DNA of 64,000 nucleotides from Vicia villosa (Eukaryota > Streptophyta > Magnoliopsida > Fabales > Fabaceae), in assembly GCF_029867415.1 (NCBI RefSeq), contig NC_081186.1, positions 22,633,915 to 22,697,914 of the forward strand. Reading direction: 5' to 3'. Below are positions 11,580 to 22,878 of this stretch, piece after piece (the stretch's first letter is position 1; every line of letters begins with the position of its first letter). The notes beneath the pieces are model-generated. The model was given only the letters and a program-made list of their open reading frames with translations, searched no databases and was not told the origin of the DNA. The position numbers were made by a program, and so were the translations under genes.

Positions 11580-12338
11580 AAGTGATATTTCTCTTAAGTT
11601 CTAGTTCGTAACACTCACTAAAATATTACAAAGTTGTGAGGTTTAAGATGAAGTTCTTCTTTGCTTTTCTTTGATTTCAGTTTGACAGCGTTTTGGTATT
11701 TTTGCAAGAGAGTTGTTGCTGCTTCTGAATCAGAACTTCTATTTACAGGCGCTGAGAGAAATGACCGTTGGGAGCATTTAATGCTTTGCGTGAATAGTAC
11801 ACTGCTGCATTTAATGTTTCACACTTTGTCAACTACCTCGAGCTATGCTTTCACTGCTTTTATTGACTTTGCCTTTTGTAGTTTCTAACGTTCTTTTTGT
11901 CAGTAAGAGATTTGACGTTATAGCCTTTTCTACTTGTACTTGCTTCTGGACTCAGAATATGTAGAATGAACGTTTGAATATCAGAGTCTTCAGCTTTGGT
12001 GCAGATGCAACTTATGTCTTCAGACTTGAGAAGTGCTTTGAGCGTGATACCATCATAGCTTCAGAGCTTTGCTTATGACTGCCATCTTCTGATGCTTTCC
12101 AGTTCATATTCTGATTCTGCAGAACCATCTTCTGATGTCTTGCCAGACCATATTCTGATGAAGCCATTTAGAACTTCTGGGTTAGTGCTTCTGAACGCTG
12201 ATTTGTGCATACTCTTTTATATTTTTCCTGAAATGGAAAATGTGAATAATTAGAGTACCACATTCTCTTATACAAAATTCATACATAATGTTATCATCAA
12301 AACTAAGAATATTGATCAGAACATTTCTTGTTCTAACA
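11580..12338 (-). repeat. Truncated 5' LTR of the SIRE element
   Basis: Homologous to 4845-5606 of the 3' LTR, but the 324-bp inner end (the part equivalent to 4522-4845) is absent. At 11575-11580 LTR sequence runs directly into pol. Both partners share TAATCA at the joint: pol side GCTTTATAATCA, intact LTR GCTGTAATCA. The TATA box is mutated. No PBS remains. Confidence 0.85.
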
Positions 12339-12343
12339 CATAC

Positions 12344-13350
12344 TTCGTCAACCTGTCCACAATAACCCAAATAGCTTCACAATTCTTCACCGTCCTTGGC
12401 AAACCAGAAACAAAATCCATAGATATACTATCCCACTTCCATTCAGGAATAAATAACGGTTGCATAGCTCCATACGGCTTCTGATGCTCAATCTCCGACT
12501 TCTGGCAAGTTAAGCAAGAATAAACAAATTCAGCTATTTCCTTTTTCATCCCGGGCCACCAAAACAACTTTTTCAAGTCATGATACATCTTGGTAGCATC
12601 AGGATGAATACTCAATCCACTATGATGTCATTCTTCAAGAATACTCTTTCTCAATTCGGCAACATCAGGAACGCAAACACGATCGCCAAACCTTATTATA
12701 CCATTCTCGTCGATTCTGAATTCACCTCCCTTACCTTGGTTAACTAGAGTGAACTTATCAACCAACTCAACATCAGCTTTCAGACCCTCTCGAATCTCCT
12801 CCAGAATACCACTAGTCAGCTTCAGCATACCCAATTTAACACTGTTAGGAGTGCCTTCGCATACCAAACTCAAATCTCTGAATTGTTCAATTAAATCCAA
12901 TTCTCTCACCATTAACATAGACATATGCAAAGATTTCCTACTCAAAGCATCGACAACAACGTTTGCTTTACCCGGATGGTAATTCAACCCAAAATCATAA
13001 TCCTTGAGAAATTCTAACCATCTTCTTTGTCTCATATTTAGCTCTTTTTGATCAAAGAGATACTTTAGACTCTTGTGATCACTAAATACTTCAAACCTTG
13101 AACCATACAGATAATGCCTCCACAGTTTCAACACAAATACCACTACTGCCAACTCTAATTCGTGAGTCGGGTAATTCCTCTCATGCATTTTGAGTTGTCT
13201 CGACGCATAAGTGACTACCTGTTGATTCTGCATTGGTACACCTCCTAATCCCATCAATGAAGCATCACAATAAACAACAAAAGATTCCTCCGGATTCGGA
13301 AAAATCAAGATCGGCGCACTAGTCAACCTCTTCTTAAACTCTTGGAATCC
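12344..13350 (-). pseudogene. Gypsy element 1 RNase H and integrase N-terminal part
   Basis: Minus-strand continuation of pol. RNase [33 protein letters not shown] (normally VADALSRK). Integrase zinc-binding region: [20 protein letters not shown] and SCLTCQKSE (HHCC type), then the first catalytic Asp in [11 protein letters not shown] frame break lies between 12615 and 12628. The frame is cut at 12343 by the SIRE insertion, and the core continues at 4516. Confidence 0.88.
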
Positions 13351-14200
13351 TTATTCACATTTCGAATCCCAAATGAACGCTTGACCCTTCCTAGTCAACT
13401 TAGTTAACGGCAATGCTAACTTTGAGAAACCTTCAATGAACTTTCTATAGTAACCCGCAAGACCAAGAAAACTATGGATTTCGGAAACTGACTTCGGAGC
13501 TTCCCACTGAGACACAGCTTCTACCTTCGTCGGATCCACGACAATACCATTCTTAGAAATCACATGACCAAGGAAACTTACTTCGCTTAACCAGAATTCA
13601 CACTTCGATAGTTTAGCATAAAGCTTCTTCTCTTTCAGCAATTCCAATTCAATTCTAAGATGATCTGCATGCTCTTCTTCATTCTTAGAATATATTAAAG
13701 TATCATCTATAAACACCACTACGAACTTGTCGAGATAAGGATGAAAGATCCTATTCATATATTCCATAAAAACACCAGGTGCATTAGTAACTCCAAATGG
13801 CATCACAGTATATTCGTAATGATCATACCTTGTTCTGAATGCAGTCTTCTGAATATCGTCCGTCTTCACACGAATTTGATGATACCCAGATCTCAGATCA
13901 ATCTTGCTGAACACGCACGCCCCAACTAGTTGATCCATTAAATCATCAATCCTCGACAACAGATACCGATTCTTGATAGTAACCTTATTCAGCTGTCTAT
14001 AATCCACACACAGCCTCATCGAACCTTCTTTCTTCTTACTAGTAACACCGGTGCACCCTACGGCGAAACACTTGGACGGATGAATTATTTCTCAAGTAAT
14101 TCTTCTAATTGATTCTTCAACTCAGTCAACTCAGATGATGACATACGATAAGGTGCCATCGACACAGTACTTGTTCCAGGAATTAACTGAATAGCAAATT
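13351..14200 (-). pseudogene. Gypsy element 1 reverse transcriptase
   Basis: The open part begins at [13 protein letters not shown] and contains [13 protein letters not shown] (first catalytic Asp present), [30 protein letters not shown] (second and third Asp present), KCEFW and [16 protein letters not shown]. The upstream part (14020-14200), which should carry the [12 protein letters not shown] and [10 protein letters not shown] blocks, is frame-broken with stops. The catalytic residues are intact here, in contrast to element 2. Confidence 0.88.
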
Positions 14201-15058
14201 CTACTTCTCTCTCAGCGGCAACTCTTTAACATCTTCTGGAAAGACTTCGGGAAAGTCACATACTACTGGTAATCCACTACTCACCGCTTTCTCTTTCACT
14301 TCCATAGATGTAATCAACATAAACACGACAACCCCGTCTTTCATCGCTAAGTTCTCAACCCCAACATCTTCAGGAAAAATAACAGTCTTCATGAAACAGT
14401 TGATATGAACCCGATTGAATTGCAACCAGTTCATTCCCATAATAACATCGAGTTGTTCCAACAGAAGGCACACTAAGTCCATTCTGAACTCTCTACCAAA
14501 AATATCAATTGGATAGTTCAAACAAGAAAACAAAGTAGTCACTGAACCCGACGCAGGAGTTTCAATAATCATACTTCCATTTATATCAGATATTTCTAAA
14601 TTCAATCTTTTAGCACAGTTCATAGAAATAAAAGAATGTGTTGCGCCAGTATCTATAATTGCAATTAAAGGTGTGCCATGGATAAAACTCATACCTTTAA
14701 TCAATTGATCCTCAGGAGTTGTCTCGGAACCAGATAAAGCGAACACTTTCCCACCAGCTTGATTCTTCTTCGGCTTAGGAAACTATGGACTAATATGACC
14801 TTCTTCACCGCAGTTATAATAAGTCACAGCCTTTCCTTTGCAATCTGCAACGAGATGGCCTGCCTTACCACACTTATAACACTTCTTTTCTTCACTCTTG
14901 CATTCATGGATACAATGTCCAGGTTCACCGCACCTATAACATCTAACAAGAGCACTATAGTCTCCCCCACTAGGCTTCTTCCAACCACCAGTCTTTGGAT
15001 TACCTCTACCATAAGGTTTTCCCTTATCCATAGGTTTCTTCCCTTTCCTGTCAACTAA
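14201..15058 (-). pseudogene. Gypsy element 1 zinc knuckles and protease
   Basis: Sense order from 15058: three CCHC zinc knuckles typical of Tekay gag (CYRCGEPGHCIHEC, CYKCGKAGHLVADC and a third broken one, YYNCGEEGHISP, where the first Cys is Tyr), then the aspartic protease with [11 protein letters not shown] (14746-14201 open). A stop or shift at about 14760-14783 separates the two. The open frame fails again at the PLREK block just before reverse transcriptase. Confidence 0.85.
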
Positions 15059-15082
15059 CTCGCGCGAGTGAGATGACTTCAG

Positions 15083-15719
15083 CTATAGATTAACCTCTTC
15101 ATAGATTCTACTACAATCTACTAAGTCAGTAAATCTACGAATCCTCTGATATCTGATACCCTGCTTGATTTCATTACGGAGACCATTCTCAAACTTAACA
15201 CACTTCGAGAATTCACTCGCTTCATCATTGTTATAGTGGACATAATACTTAGCCAGCTCAACAAACTTGGAAGCATACTCCGACACTATCATATTACCTT
15301 GTGTCAGTTCCAGGAACTCATTTTCTTTCCTGCCCCGAACATCTTCAGGGAAGTACCTCCTCAGGAATTCTCTCTTGAACACAACCCAAGTAATTGCTAC
15401 ACCAGCAACTTCCAGTTCATCTCTACTAGCAACCCACCAGTCATCGGCTTCTTTAGACAGCATGTGAGTACCATACCTCACCTTCAGATTTTCATGGCAA
15501 TCAATCACTTGGAAAATTCTTTCAATTTCCTTCAGCCACTTCTGAGCACCTTCGGGATCGTGAGTGCCCTTGAACAACGGAGGGTTGTTTCTCTGAAAAC
15601 TGTTCAACTGTCTGTCAGCACCAATCCCAGCTCCATTTGGCATTCCCTCCCAACACACCAGCAATCATGCCTAGAGCCTCAGCAATCGCATCATCGTTTC
15701 TTCTACCTCTTCTAGTCAT
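15083..15719 (-). pseudogene. Gypsy element 1 gag
   Basis: The gag start ATG is at 15719-15717 ([17 protein letters not shown], compare MAGRGGRN in element 2). A frameshift near 15655 leads to the open part with [31 protein letters not shown] and [15 protein letters not shown], the Retrotrans_gag fold. It ends at a stop near 15083. Immediately upstream of the ATG the minus strand reads ACAGAACAATG, keeping an AG four bases before the start as in element 2. Confidence 0.85.
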
Positions 15720-15839
15720 TGTTCTGTTAATTCACAAAACAATTCCGTTAGAATAAAGAGTATCGACAATGTCTACCTCACACTAGTCGTATACAAGGGA
15801 AATACAGACACTAAGACTCTGACTCCAACGACCAACTAT

Positions 15840-15851
15840 GCTTTGATACCA
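15840..15851 (-). other. Primer binding site of Gypsy element 1
   Basis: Minus-strand TGGTATCAAAGC, one mismatch from the initiator-Met tRNA 3' complement TGGTATCAGAGC, lying four bases inside the 5' LTR end at 15856. Confidence 0.8.
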
Positions 15852-15855
15852 CTAT

Positions 15856-16438
15856 TGTAACACCCTTCTAAACCCCCGATAATTTAAATAATATTTTCAG
15901 AGTAAACATGCAATTGAGCGTTACAACTACTCCAATTAAAACAAACACCTGTCATGCTATTCCGAGGAACATAAATAATTTCAACATGTTTCAAACACAG
16001 CGGAAATACTTCATTCAGTTGAATAATCAAAACCATCGTCTACCATACTCCAGGCATAAACAATATTATTCAACAATAAAAACCAAAACAAGAGTTAATA
16101 TCCAACTCTAAAAACAAACGTTCCCCAGTGTTACAAGACCAGAGCATGACCCGACTCTAAAACTATCGAAACAGCCTACGAGCTATCCTCACCAAAGCAA
16201 GTACGGCTACACTTCAATCTAAAAAATAACAACAGTAAGGGTGAGCCTCATTCACAATTAATCAGTGTTATAGATTCATAAATAACAAGATATCATGCAC
16301 ATCATTCACCCAATTGAATATGTTCAGGTATTCATCCATACATCAAACACATTAATTACATCAATCACACTACATTATAACATTGGACATCTTCCATTCA
16401 TGTTATAATCATACATATAGCCTAATGCAATGCAACAA
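15856..16438 (-). repeat. 5' LTR of Gypsy element 1, inner segment
   Basis: Near-identical by eye to 2314-2892 of the 3' LTR. It breaks at 16438, where element 2 starts with TGCAACACCC. The remainder resumes at 25379 after loss of about 318 bp (the part equivalent to 2893-3210). Confidence 0.85.
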
Positions 16439-17497
16439 TGCAACACCCCTTACTAACCCCGCGGAAATTTTAAAACAATTATTCAGAGTACATGAAATAA
16501 GGGTGCCACAATTCATAATAAACAAACATCATTCAGTCATGTCATGCATACACTGAGGTAATCATCATAAATTAAAACGTTTCATGTTCACACAGCGGAA
16601 ATTTATCAAAAACGGACTAAGTTTAACATCTTCAAAACTTATCCTTCAAAACATCAAAACATAACTAGAGTCATAATCATAAACTCTAAACAAATCGCGT
16701 CCCCAGTGTTACAACTATCAGAGCATGACACCTGACGCTACTAAGACCCTGACTCATGAGCTAATCCTCACCGAGTCGAACAGCCGCTATCCTCAATCTG
16801 AAAATGACAACATGTAAGGGTGAGTCTCATCATAATTAACAAATGTTATAAGGTTATAAAGTAATAACACATCACAGTTGTATCATTCACCCAATTGTTT
16901 CATAACAGACATTCCAAACAATCAAACAACAAGCAACACATCATCAACATTTACAACACTGGAATACATCCAATCATGTTATAAATTATGCATATGTATG
17001 AACTGACACTATGCATGTGGTACCAATCATCATCAAATGGGGGTAACCCATGACCGATCCAACATCGTCCAAGATACGGCCCTGCCAGCACAGATTCCAC
17101 ACGATGGGAATCATGCCCTTCACTGATCCAACACACCCTTATGGATACAGTATCATCAATGAATATGAATGAATGCAACATATATAACATACTTATACCA
17201 TCATCATCATCAATCATCAGCATCATCATCATCATTCCAGTATGTTCATATATATTAACATCATTCAATCACAATTCCATCATCATCATATACACAACAT
17301 ACACGTATTTGCACCAATCATCATATTCAACAAGAATAGCATACATGTATTTTCATCACTCTAAAAACCAATCAATCATCATCATATAGATTATCCTACA
17401 AGGTTCGTTTAGCTCAAAACGGCGCATCAAACGGACCAACGGTTAAAAAGTTATACATCTTTGAATTTTTAAAAACATCTCAAAAACACCAACAGCA

Positions 17498-17715
17498 CGC
17501 GGCGCCATCACCAGTTCGCGGCGCGCACTGAGCGTCCCAAAATTCATTGGCTCTCTGCCAAGCTGTTCGCGGCGCAAACATCCACACGCGGCGCGAAACG
17601 AGAAAAAGTTACGCCTTCGCGGCGCGAACGCAGGTACGCGGCGCGACCTGAGCGTATCACAACTCCCTGGCATTCTGCCCACCTGTTCGCGGCGCCACCC
17701 TGTGCACGCGGCGCG
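17498..17715 (-). repeat. CGCGGCGCG paired-motif array in element 2 3' LTR
   Basis: Eight copies of a CGCGGCG(C/A)-type near-palindrome start at 17498, 17517, 17568, 17587, 17618, 17637, 17688 and 17707. The spacings are 19, 51, 19, 31, 19, 51 and 19 bp. The second half (from 17618) is a diverged tandem copy of the first with a 120-bp period: the CTGAGCG and CTGTTCGCGGCGC blocks recur, but the bases between motifs differ strongly. In the sense (minus) direction the motif reads CGCGCCGCG. The surrounding LTR is AT-rich. Confidence 0.85.
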
Positions 17716-18028
17716 AACCGGCGATTTCAGAAACCCCAACCTGCAGAAAACAGCATTCTATGCATTCCAAACACACCCAAACCATACCAGTACGAACCTA
17801 GGGAAATAGAATGCACAAACAACACAAAATACGTCTCATAATACACCAATTACACATCAATTGAGACCATAACAACGCAGACATCATAGATTCAAACATA
17901 GAGATCAAACATCATACAATTGGCTCAATCCCTAAACCTATCATATGACTCAATCGACCCGAATTCCACATCTATTCAGTATTATAAACCCCTAACCCGA
18001 TAATAGATGATAATCAGATAAGTCCCCC

Positions 18029-18036
18029 CTTACCTT
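18029..18036 (-). promoter_or_regulatory. Splice-donor-like site in element 2 3' LTR
   Basis: Minus-strand AAGGTAAG followed by a G run, about 300 bases into the LTR and preceded by a purine-rich exon-like stretch. The copy in the 5' LTR is at 24469-24476. See the finding on a possible LTR-leader intron. Confidence 0.4.
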
Positions 18037-18332
18037 AGACAAATTCTTGATTCTTGGTCTCTCCCTCTACCGTTCTCCTTCACGTTCCTCGTTCCTCAGA
18101 CTTCTGTTCTTTCACGTTCTTTCTTTCTTCCCAATTTCAATTATTTTATGAAAATAATGATAATATTAGTAAAGGGCCTTCCTATATCACACCCCCTCTT
18201 TTACTATTTCTCACATGGCCCAAATGCCACAAACCATTATTTATTTATTATTTTCACAAAATCCTTAATAATTCTAATTTATTAATTCAATATTCTTGAT
18301 TAAATTAATATTAAAATTATACGGGCGTTACA

Positions 18333-18345
18333 ACTCTCCCCCACT
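18333..18345 (-). other. Polypurine tract of element 2
   Basis: Minus-strand AGTGGGGGAGAGT adjoining the TGTAACGCCC start of the 3' LTR. Confidence 0.85.
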
Positions 18346-18374
18346 AAAAGAGTTTTCGTCCTCGAAAACATACC

Positions 18375-21300
18375 TCAGGTAAAGAGCTCTGGATACGAAT
18401 CCTTCATCTGGCTCTCTAGCTCCCAGGTAACATTTCCTTCAGCTGGTCCTCCCCAAGCTACTCTGACTAAAGCTATTTCCTTGCCCCGCAATTGCTTCAG
18501 TCTTCTATCTTCAATCCTCACAGGTAACGTTTCAACCGTTAAGTTGTCTTTCACCTGTACATCATCCACTTGGATCACGTGGGACGGATCCGAAATGTAT
18601 TTCCTCAATTGAGACACATGAAATACATCATGCAAGTTGGCAAGCATTGGCGGTAACGCAATACGATACGCCACTTCTCCCACTCTTTCTGAAATTTGGA
18701 ATGGTCCAATAAAATGCAGAGTCAACTTCTTTGACTTCAAAGCTCGACCAATACCCGTCATAGGAGTAACCTTCATAAACACATGATCTCCCTCTTGAAA
18801 CTCGAGTGTCTTCCTCCTCTTATCATAATAACTCTTTTGACGACTCTGAGAAGCTCTCATCTTCTCTTGAATCATCTTAATCTTCTCCGTAGTCTGTTGT
18901 ACAATTTCTGGTCCAATCACAGCACTCTCACCAGCTTCGTACCAACACAATGGAGTTCTACATCTCCTACCATACAATCCCTCAAACGGAGCCATCCCTA
19001 TACTCGAATGATAGCTGTTGTTGTAGGTAAATTCAATCAAAGGCAGATAACTATCCCAAGCACCTCCTTTTTCTAATACACAAGCACGTAACAAATCTTC
19101 TAACGACTGAATTGTTCTCTCAGTCTGTCCATCCGTCTGCGGATGATAAGCAGAACTCAGTCTCAGCTTAGTACCTAAAGCCTTCTGCAAACCTTCCCAG
19201 AACTTAGACGTAAATCTCGGATCTCTGTCTGACACGATACTCGAAGGAATACCATGCAGACTAACTATCTTCTCAATATATAATTGAGCCAGCTTCTCCA
19301 TCGGATAATCCATTCTTACCGGTATGAAATGTGCAGACTTTGTCAATCTGTCCACCACAACCCAGATAGCTTCACAATTCTTAACAGTTCTCGGCAAACC
19401 CGAAACAAAATCCATCGATATGCTATCCCACTTCCACTCAGGAATAAACATTGGTTGCATAAATCCAGATGGCTTCTGATGTTCAACCTTTGACTTCTGA
19501 CAAGTCAAACAAGAATACACAAACTCAGCAATTTCTTTCTTCATTCTAGGCCACCAAAATAGCTTTCTCAAATCATGATACATCTTGGTAGCACCAGGAT
19601 GAATACTTAATCCACTACGGTGTCCTTCTTCTAAAATATTTCTTCGGAGTTCAGCAACATCCGGAACACAAACTCTGTTTCCAAACCTCAGTATACCATT
19701 CTCGTCAACTCTGAATTCACCGCTCTTGCCTTGGTTAATCAAAGTCAACTTGTCGACTAATTCGACATCAGCCTTTTGGCCCTCTCTGATCTCTTCAAGA
19801 ATACCACTGGTTAGTTTCAGCATACCCAACTTAACACTAGTAGGAGTACCTTCACATACCAAACTCAAGTCTCTGAATTGTTCAATTAAATCCAATTCCT
19901 TCACCATTAGCATAGACATATGCAAAGTCTTCCTACTTAAAGCATCAGCAACTACGTTTGCCTTACCCGGATGGTAATTCAAACTAAAATCATAGTCTTT
20001 AAGGAATTCCAACCACCTTCTCTGCCTCATATTCAGTTCCTTCTGGTCAAATAGGTATTTCAGACTCTTATGATCACTGAACACTTCAAATCTCGACCCA
20101 TACAAATAATGTTGCCACAACTTCAAGACAAAAACCACTGCTGCCAACTCCAAATCATGAGTCGGGTAATTCCTTTCATGCACTTTGAGTTGTCTCGACG
20201 CGTACGCGACCACTTGTTGGTTCTGCATCAATACTCCACCTAAACCCATCAGTGAAGCATCACAATATACCACGAATAATTCTGTCGGATTCGGCAAAAT
20301 CAAAATAGGAGCACTAGTCAACCTCTTCTTCAGCTCTTGGAATCCTTCCTCGCATTTAACATCCCAAATAAAAGCCTGACCCTTTCTGGTTAATTTAGTT
20401 AACGGCAATGCTAACTTTGAGAATCCCTCAATGAACTTCCTGTAGTAACCTGCAAGGCCAAGAAAACTACGAATCTCTGACACTGACTTCGGAGCTTCCC
20501 ACTGAGACACAGCTTCTATCTTTGTAGGATCAACAACAATACCATTCTTAGAAATCACATGTCCAAGAAAACTAACCTCTTCTAACCAAAATTCACACTT
20601 CGACAGTTTGGCAAAAAGTTGCTTCTCTCTCAACAGCTCTAACACAGTTCTGAGATGTTCTGCATGTTCTTCCTTACTTTTAGAATATATTAGGATATCA
20701 TCTATAAACACCACCACGAACTTATCGAGATAAGGATGAAATATCCTATTCATATACTCCATAAATACACCAGGCGCGTTAGTAACTCCAAACGGCATTA
20801 CCGAATACTCGTAATGTCCATACCTTGTCCTGAAAGCGGTCTTCTGAATATCATCGTCTTTCACACGAATCTGGTGATACCCAGACCTCAGATAAATCTT
20901 ACTAAACACACATGCTCCAACCAACTGATCCATCAAATCATCAATCCTCGGCAAGGGATACCGATTCTTGATAGTAACCTTGTTCAATTGTCTGTAATCC
21001 ACACACAACCTCATTGAACCCTCTTTCTTCTTCACTAGTAACACAGGTGCACCCCACGGAGAGACACTAGGACGGATGAATTTCTTCTCCAGCAATTCTT
21101 CCAACTGCTTCTTCAGTTCTGTCAGTTCAGACGGTGACATACGGTATGGTGCCATTGACACTGGGCTAGTTCCCGGAATTAAATCAATAGAAAACTCCAC
21201 TTCTCTTTCCGGTGGTAATTCATTCACTTCTTCCGGAAAAACTTCTGGGAATTCACACACCACAGGTAATTCGCTACTCACCACTTTTTCTTTCACATTC

Positions 21301-22742
21301 ATCAATGCGAACAACATAAACACTGTTGCACCGTCCTTGATAGCTTCACCCACTTGTCTAGTCGTCATCTCCAGATCATCAGAATGAACTTCTTCAGGAA
21401 AGATTACCGTCTTCGCAAAACAGTTGATATGAACACGGTTGAATTCCAACCAGTTCATTCCCAGGATTACATCAAGTTGTTTCAACGGAAGGCACACTAA
21501 GTCCATCCCGAATTCCCTACCAAAAATATCAACCGGACAATTCAAGCATGCAGACGAAGTAGTTACTGACCCCGACGCTGGAGTATCAATAACCATACTT
21601 CCATTTATTTCAGATATTTCCAAATTCAACCTCTCAGCACAATCCAAAGAAATAAAAGAATGAGTTGCTCCAGTATCAATAATCGCAACTAAAGGTGTGC
21701 CATGAATAAAACACGTACCTTTAATTAATCTATCCTCCGGAGTGGTTTCTGATCCAGACAAAGCAAAAACCTTCCCTCCAGCTTGGTTCTTCTTCGGTTT
21801 AGGACACTGTGGGCTAATGTGACCCTTTTCACCACAATTGTAACAAGTCACAATCTTCTTCTTACAATCAGCGGCAACATGACCCACCTCTTCACACTTG
21901 AAGCACTTCTTCTGATTCAGCTTGCACTCATTCCTACGGTGCCCGACCTCACCACAGTTATAGCACCTGACAAAAGCACTGGAGTCTCCCCCACTAGGCT
22001 TCTTCCAACCACCAGTCTTTGGATTACCTCTACCATATGGCTTACCCTTATCCATAGGCTTCTTCCCTTTCCTGTCAACTAACTCGCGAGAGTGAGATGA
22101 CTTCAGCTTGAGATTATCTTCCTCGAAGATCCTACTACAGTCCACCAAGTCTACAAATCTCCGGATTCTCTGATATCTGATACCCTGCTTAATATCATCA
22201 CGGAGACCGTTCTCGAACTTGACGCATTTCGAGAATTCACTAGCTTCATCGTTGTTATAGTGAACGTAGTACTTCGCCAACTCCACGAACTTCGAAGCAT
22301 ACTCTGGTACTATCATGCTACCTTGAACTAGTTCCAGAATTTCAATTTCCTTTCGACCTCTCACGTCTTCAGGAAAGTACCTTCTCAAAAACTCTCTCTT
22401 GAACACAGCCCAAGAAATAGCCACACCGTCAGCTTCCAGTTCAGTCCTGGTAGTAAGCCACCAGTCGTCAGCCTCTTCAGACAACATGTGAGTACCATAC
22501 CTCACCTTCAGATCCTCAGCACAATCGATGACTCTGAAGATTCTCTCGATCTCCTTAAGCCACTTCTGAGCACCTTCAGGATCATGCGTGCCCTTGAACA
22601 ATGGAGGATTGTTCCTCTGAAAGCTGTTCAGCTGCCTGTCAGCACCGATCGCAGCTCCATTGGCATTTCCTCCCAGCACACCAGCAATCATGCCCAGAGC
22701 CTCAGCGATAGCATCATCGTTTCTTCCTCCTCTTCCAGCCAT
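18375..22742 (-). CDS. Gag-pol polyprotein of Gypsy element 2, open but RT-mutant
   Basis: A single 1455-codon frame from ATG at 22742 ([10 protein letters not shown]). Order: gag fold (about 80-190, with [14 protein letters not shown] and [15 protein letters not shown]), three CCHC knuckles (about 260-315: [42 protein letters not shown]), protease ([11 protein letters not shown], about 360), reverse transcriptase (about 590-770), RNase H ([29 protein letters not shown]), integrase (HHCC zinc region, then D, D and E in [16 protein letters not shown] and TDGQTERT) and a C-terminal chromodomain (VRVAWGG...VTWELE). Reverse transcriptase motif A reads [13 protein letters not shown] instead of [13 protein letters not shown]: residue 617, codon 20892-20894, Asp to Tyr. 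The IDD pair at 681-682 is intact. The protein should be made in full, but its polymerase should be inactive (family knowledge). Another local oddity is LTLHFIG, where the fragment at 24773-25378 has LTPRFIG. Confidence 0.96.
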   Translation of the reverse strand: MAGRGGRNDDAIAEALGMIAGVLGGNANGAAIGADRQLNSFQRNNPPLFKGTHDPEGAQKWLKEIERIFRVIDCAEDLKVRYGTHMLSEEADDWWLTTRTELEADGVAISWAVFKREFLRRYFPEDVRGRKEIEILELVQGSMIVPEYASKFVELAKYYVHYNNDEASEFSKCVKFENGLRDDIKQGIRYQRIRRFVDLVDCSRIFEEDNLKLKSSHSRELVDRKGKKPMDKGKPYGRGNPKTGGWKKPSGGDSSAFVRCYNCGEVGHRRNECKLNQKKCFKCEEVGHVAADCKKKIVTCYNCGEKGHISPQCPKPKKNQAGGKVFALSGSETTPEDRLIKGTCFIHGTPLVAIIDTGATHSFISLDCAERLNLEISEINGSMVIDTPASGSVTTSSACLNCPVDIFGREFGMDLVCLPLKQLDVILGMNWLEFNRVHINCFAKTVIFPEEVHSDDLEMTTRQVGEAIKDGATVFMLFALMNVKEKVVSSELPVVCEFPEVFPEEVNELPPEREVEFSIDLIPGTSPVSMAPYRMSPSELTELKKQLEELLEKKFIRPSVSPWGAPVLLVKKKEGSMRLCVDYRQLNKVTIKNRYPLPRIDDLMDQLVGACVFSKIYLRSGYHQIRVKDDDIQKTAFRTRYGHYEYSVMPFGVTNAPGVFMEYMNRIFHPYLDKFVVVFIDDILIYSKSKEEHAEHLRTVLELLREKQLFAKLSKCEFWLEEVSFLGHVISKNGIVVDPTKIEAVSQWEAPKSVSEIRSFLGLAGYYRKFIEGFSKLALPLTKLTRKGQAFIWDVKCEEGFQELKKRLTSAPILILPNPTELFVVYCDASLMGLGGVLMQNQQVVAYASRQLKVHERNYPTHDLELAAVVFVLKLWQHYLYGSRFEVFSDHKSLKYLFDQKELNMRQRRWLEFLKDYDFSLNYHPGKANVVADALSRKTLHMSMLMVKELDLIEQFRDLSLVCEGTPTSVKLGMLKLTSGILEEIREGQKADVELVDKLTLINQGKSGEFRVDENGILRFGNRVCVPDVAELRRNILEEGHRSGLSIHPGATKMYHDLRKLFWWPRMKKEIAEFVYSCLTCQKSKVEHQKPSGFMQPMFIPEWKWDSISMDFVSGLPRTVKNCEAIWVVVDRLTKSAHFIPVRMDYPMEKLAQLYIEKIVSLHGIPSSIVSDRDPRFTSKFWEGLQKALGTKLRLSSAYHPQTDGQTERTIQSLEDLLRACVLEKGGAWDSYLPLIEFTYNNSYHSSIGMAPFEGLYGRRCRTPLCWYEAGESAVIGPEIVQQTTEKIKMIQEKMRASQSRQKSYYDKRRKTLEFQEGDHVFMKVTPMTGIGRALKSKKLTLHFIGPFQISERVGEVAYRIALPPMLANLHDVFHVSQLRKYISDPSHVIQVDDVQVKDNLTVETLPVRIEDRRLKQLRGKEIALVRVAWGGPAEGNVTWELESQMKDSYPELFT

Positions 22743-22860
22743 TGTTCTGCTTAAATCACAACCAATTTAATCAGAACAGAAGTATCGACAGTTAACTCTT
22801 ACTAGTCGCATACATAGGAAAGCAAAACTGACACTAAGACTCTGGTCATAACGACCGACT

Positions 22861-22874
22861 ATGCTCTGATACCA
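22861..22874 (-). other. Primer binding site of element 2
   Basis: Minus-strand TGGTATCAGAGCAT, a perfect initiator-Met tRNA complement over the first twelve bases, four bases inside the 5' LTR. Confidence 0.88.
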
Positions 22875-22878
22875 CTAT

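Larger units (their letters stand above)
4522..12338 (-). mobile_element. SIRE/Maximus-type Copia, internally deleted, inserted in element 1
   Basis: Minus-sense Copia with flanking repeats CAGAC (4517-4521) and CATAC (12339-12343), one mismatch. Joining the flanks restores the integrase sequence seen intact in element 2. Sense order: truncated 5' LTR (12338-11580), C-terminal end of integrase, reverse transcriptase and RNase H (to 9651), env-like ORF (9148-6504), 3' untranslated region, PPT, full 3' LTR (5606-4522). The 5' LTR inner third, PBS, gag, protease and most of integrase are missing. The env-like ORF downstream of pol is the hallmark of the SIRE lineage known from soybean SIRE1. Confidence 0.9.
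16439..18332 (-). repeat. 3' LTR of Gypsy element 2
   Basis: Plus strand TGCAACACCC to GGGCGTTACA; 1894 bp. It contains a CAT/ATC-rich low-complexity stretch (17150-17400), the CpG-rich motif array at 17498-17715 and a splice-donor-like site at 18029-18036. Short open frames in it (for example 17443-17739 minus) recur in the other LTR simply because the LTRs are nearly identical. Confidence 0.93.

Noticed and set aside
17443..17739. 98-codon minus-strand frame, also present at 23883-24179
   Set aside because: It lies in the CpG-rich LTR array; the second copy exists because both LTRs are nearly identical. Composition reflects GC content, with no domain.
19726..22754. Several plus-strand frames of 60-103 codons opposite the element 2 polyprotein
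   Set aside because: Antisense shadows of the conserved gag-pol frame; similar shadows recur opposite element 1.
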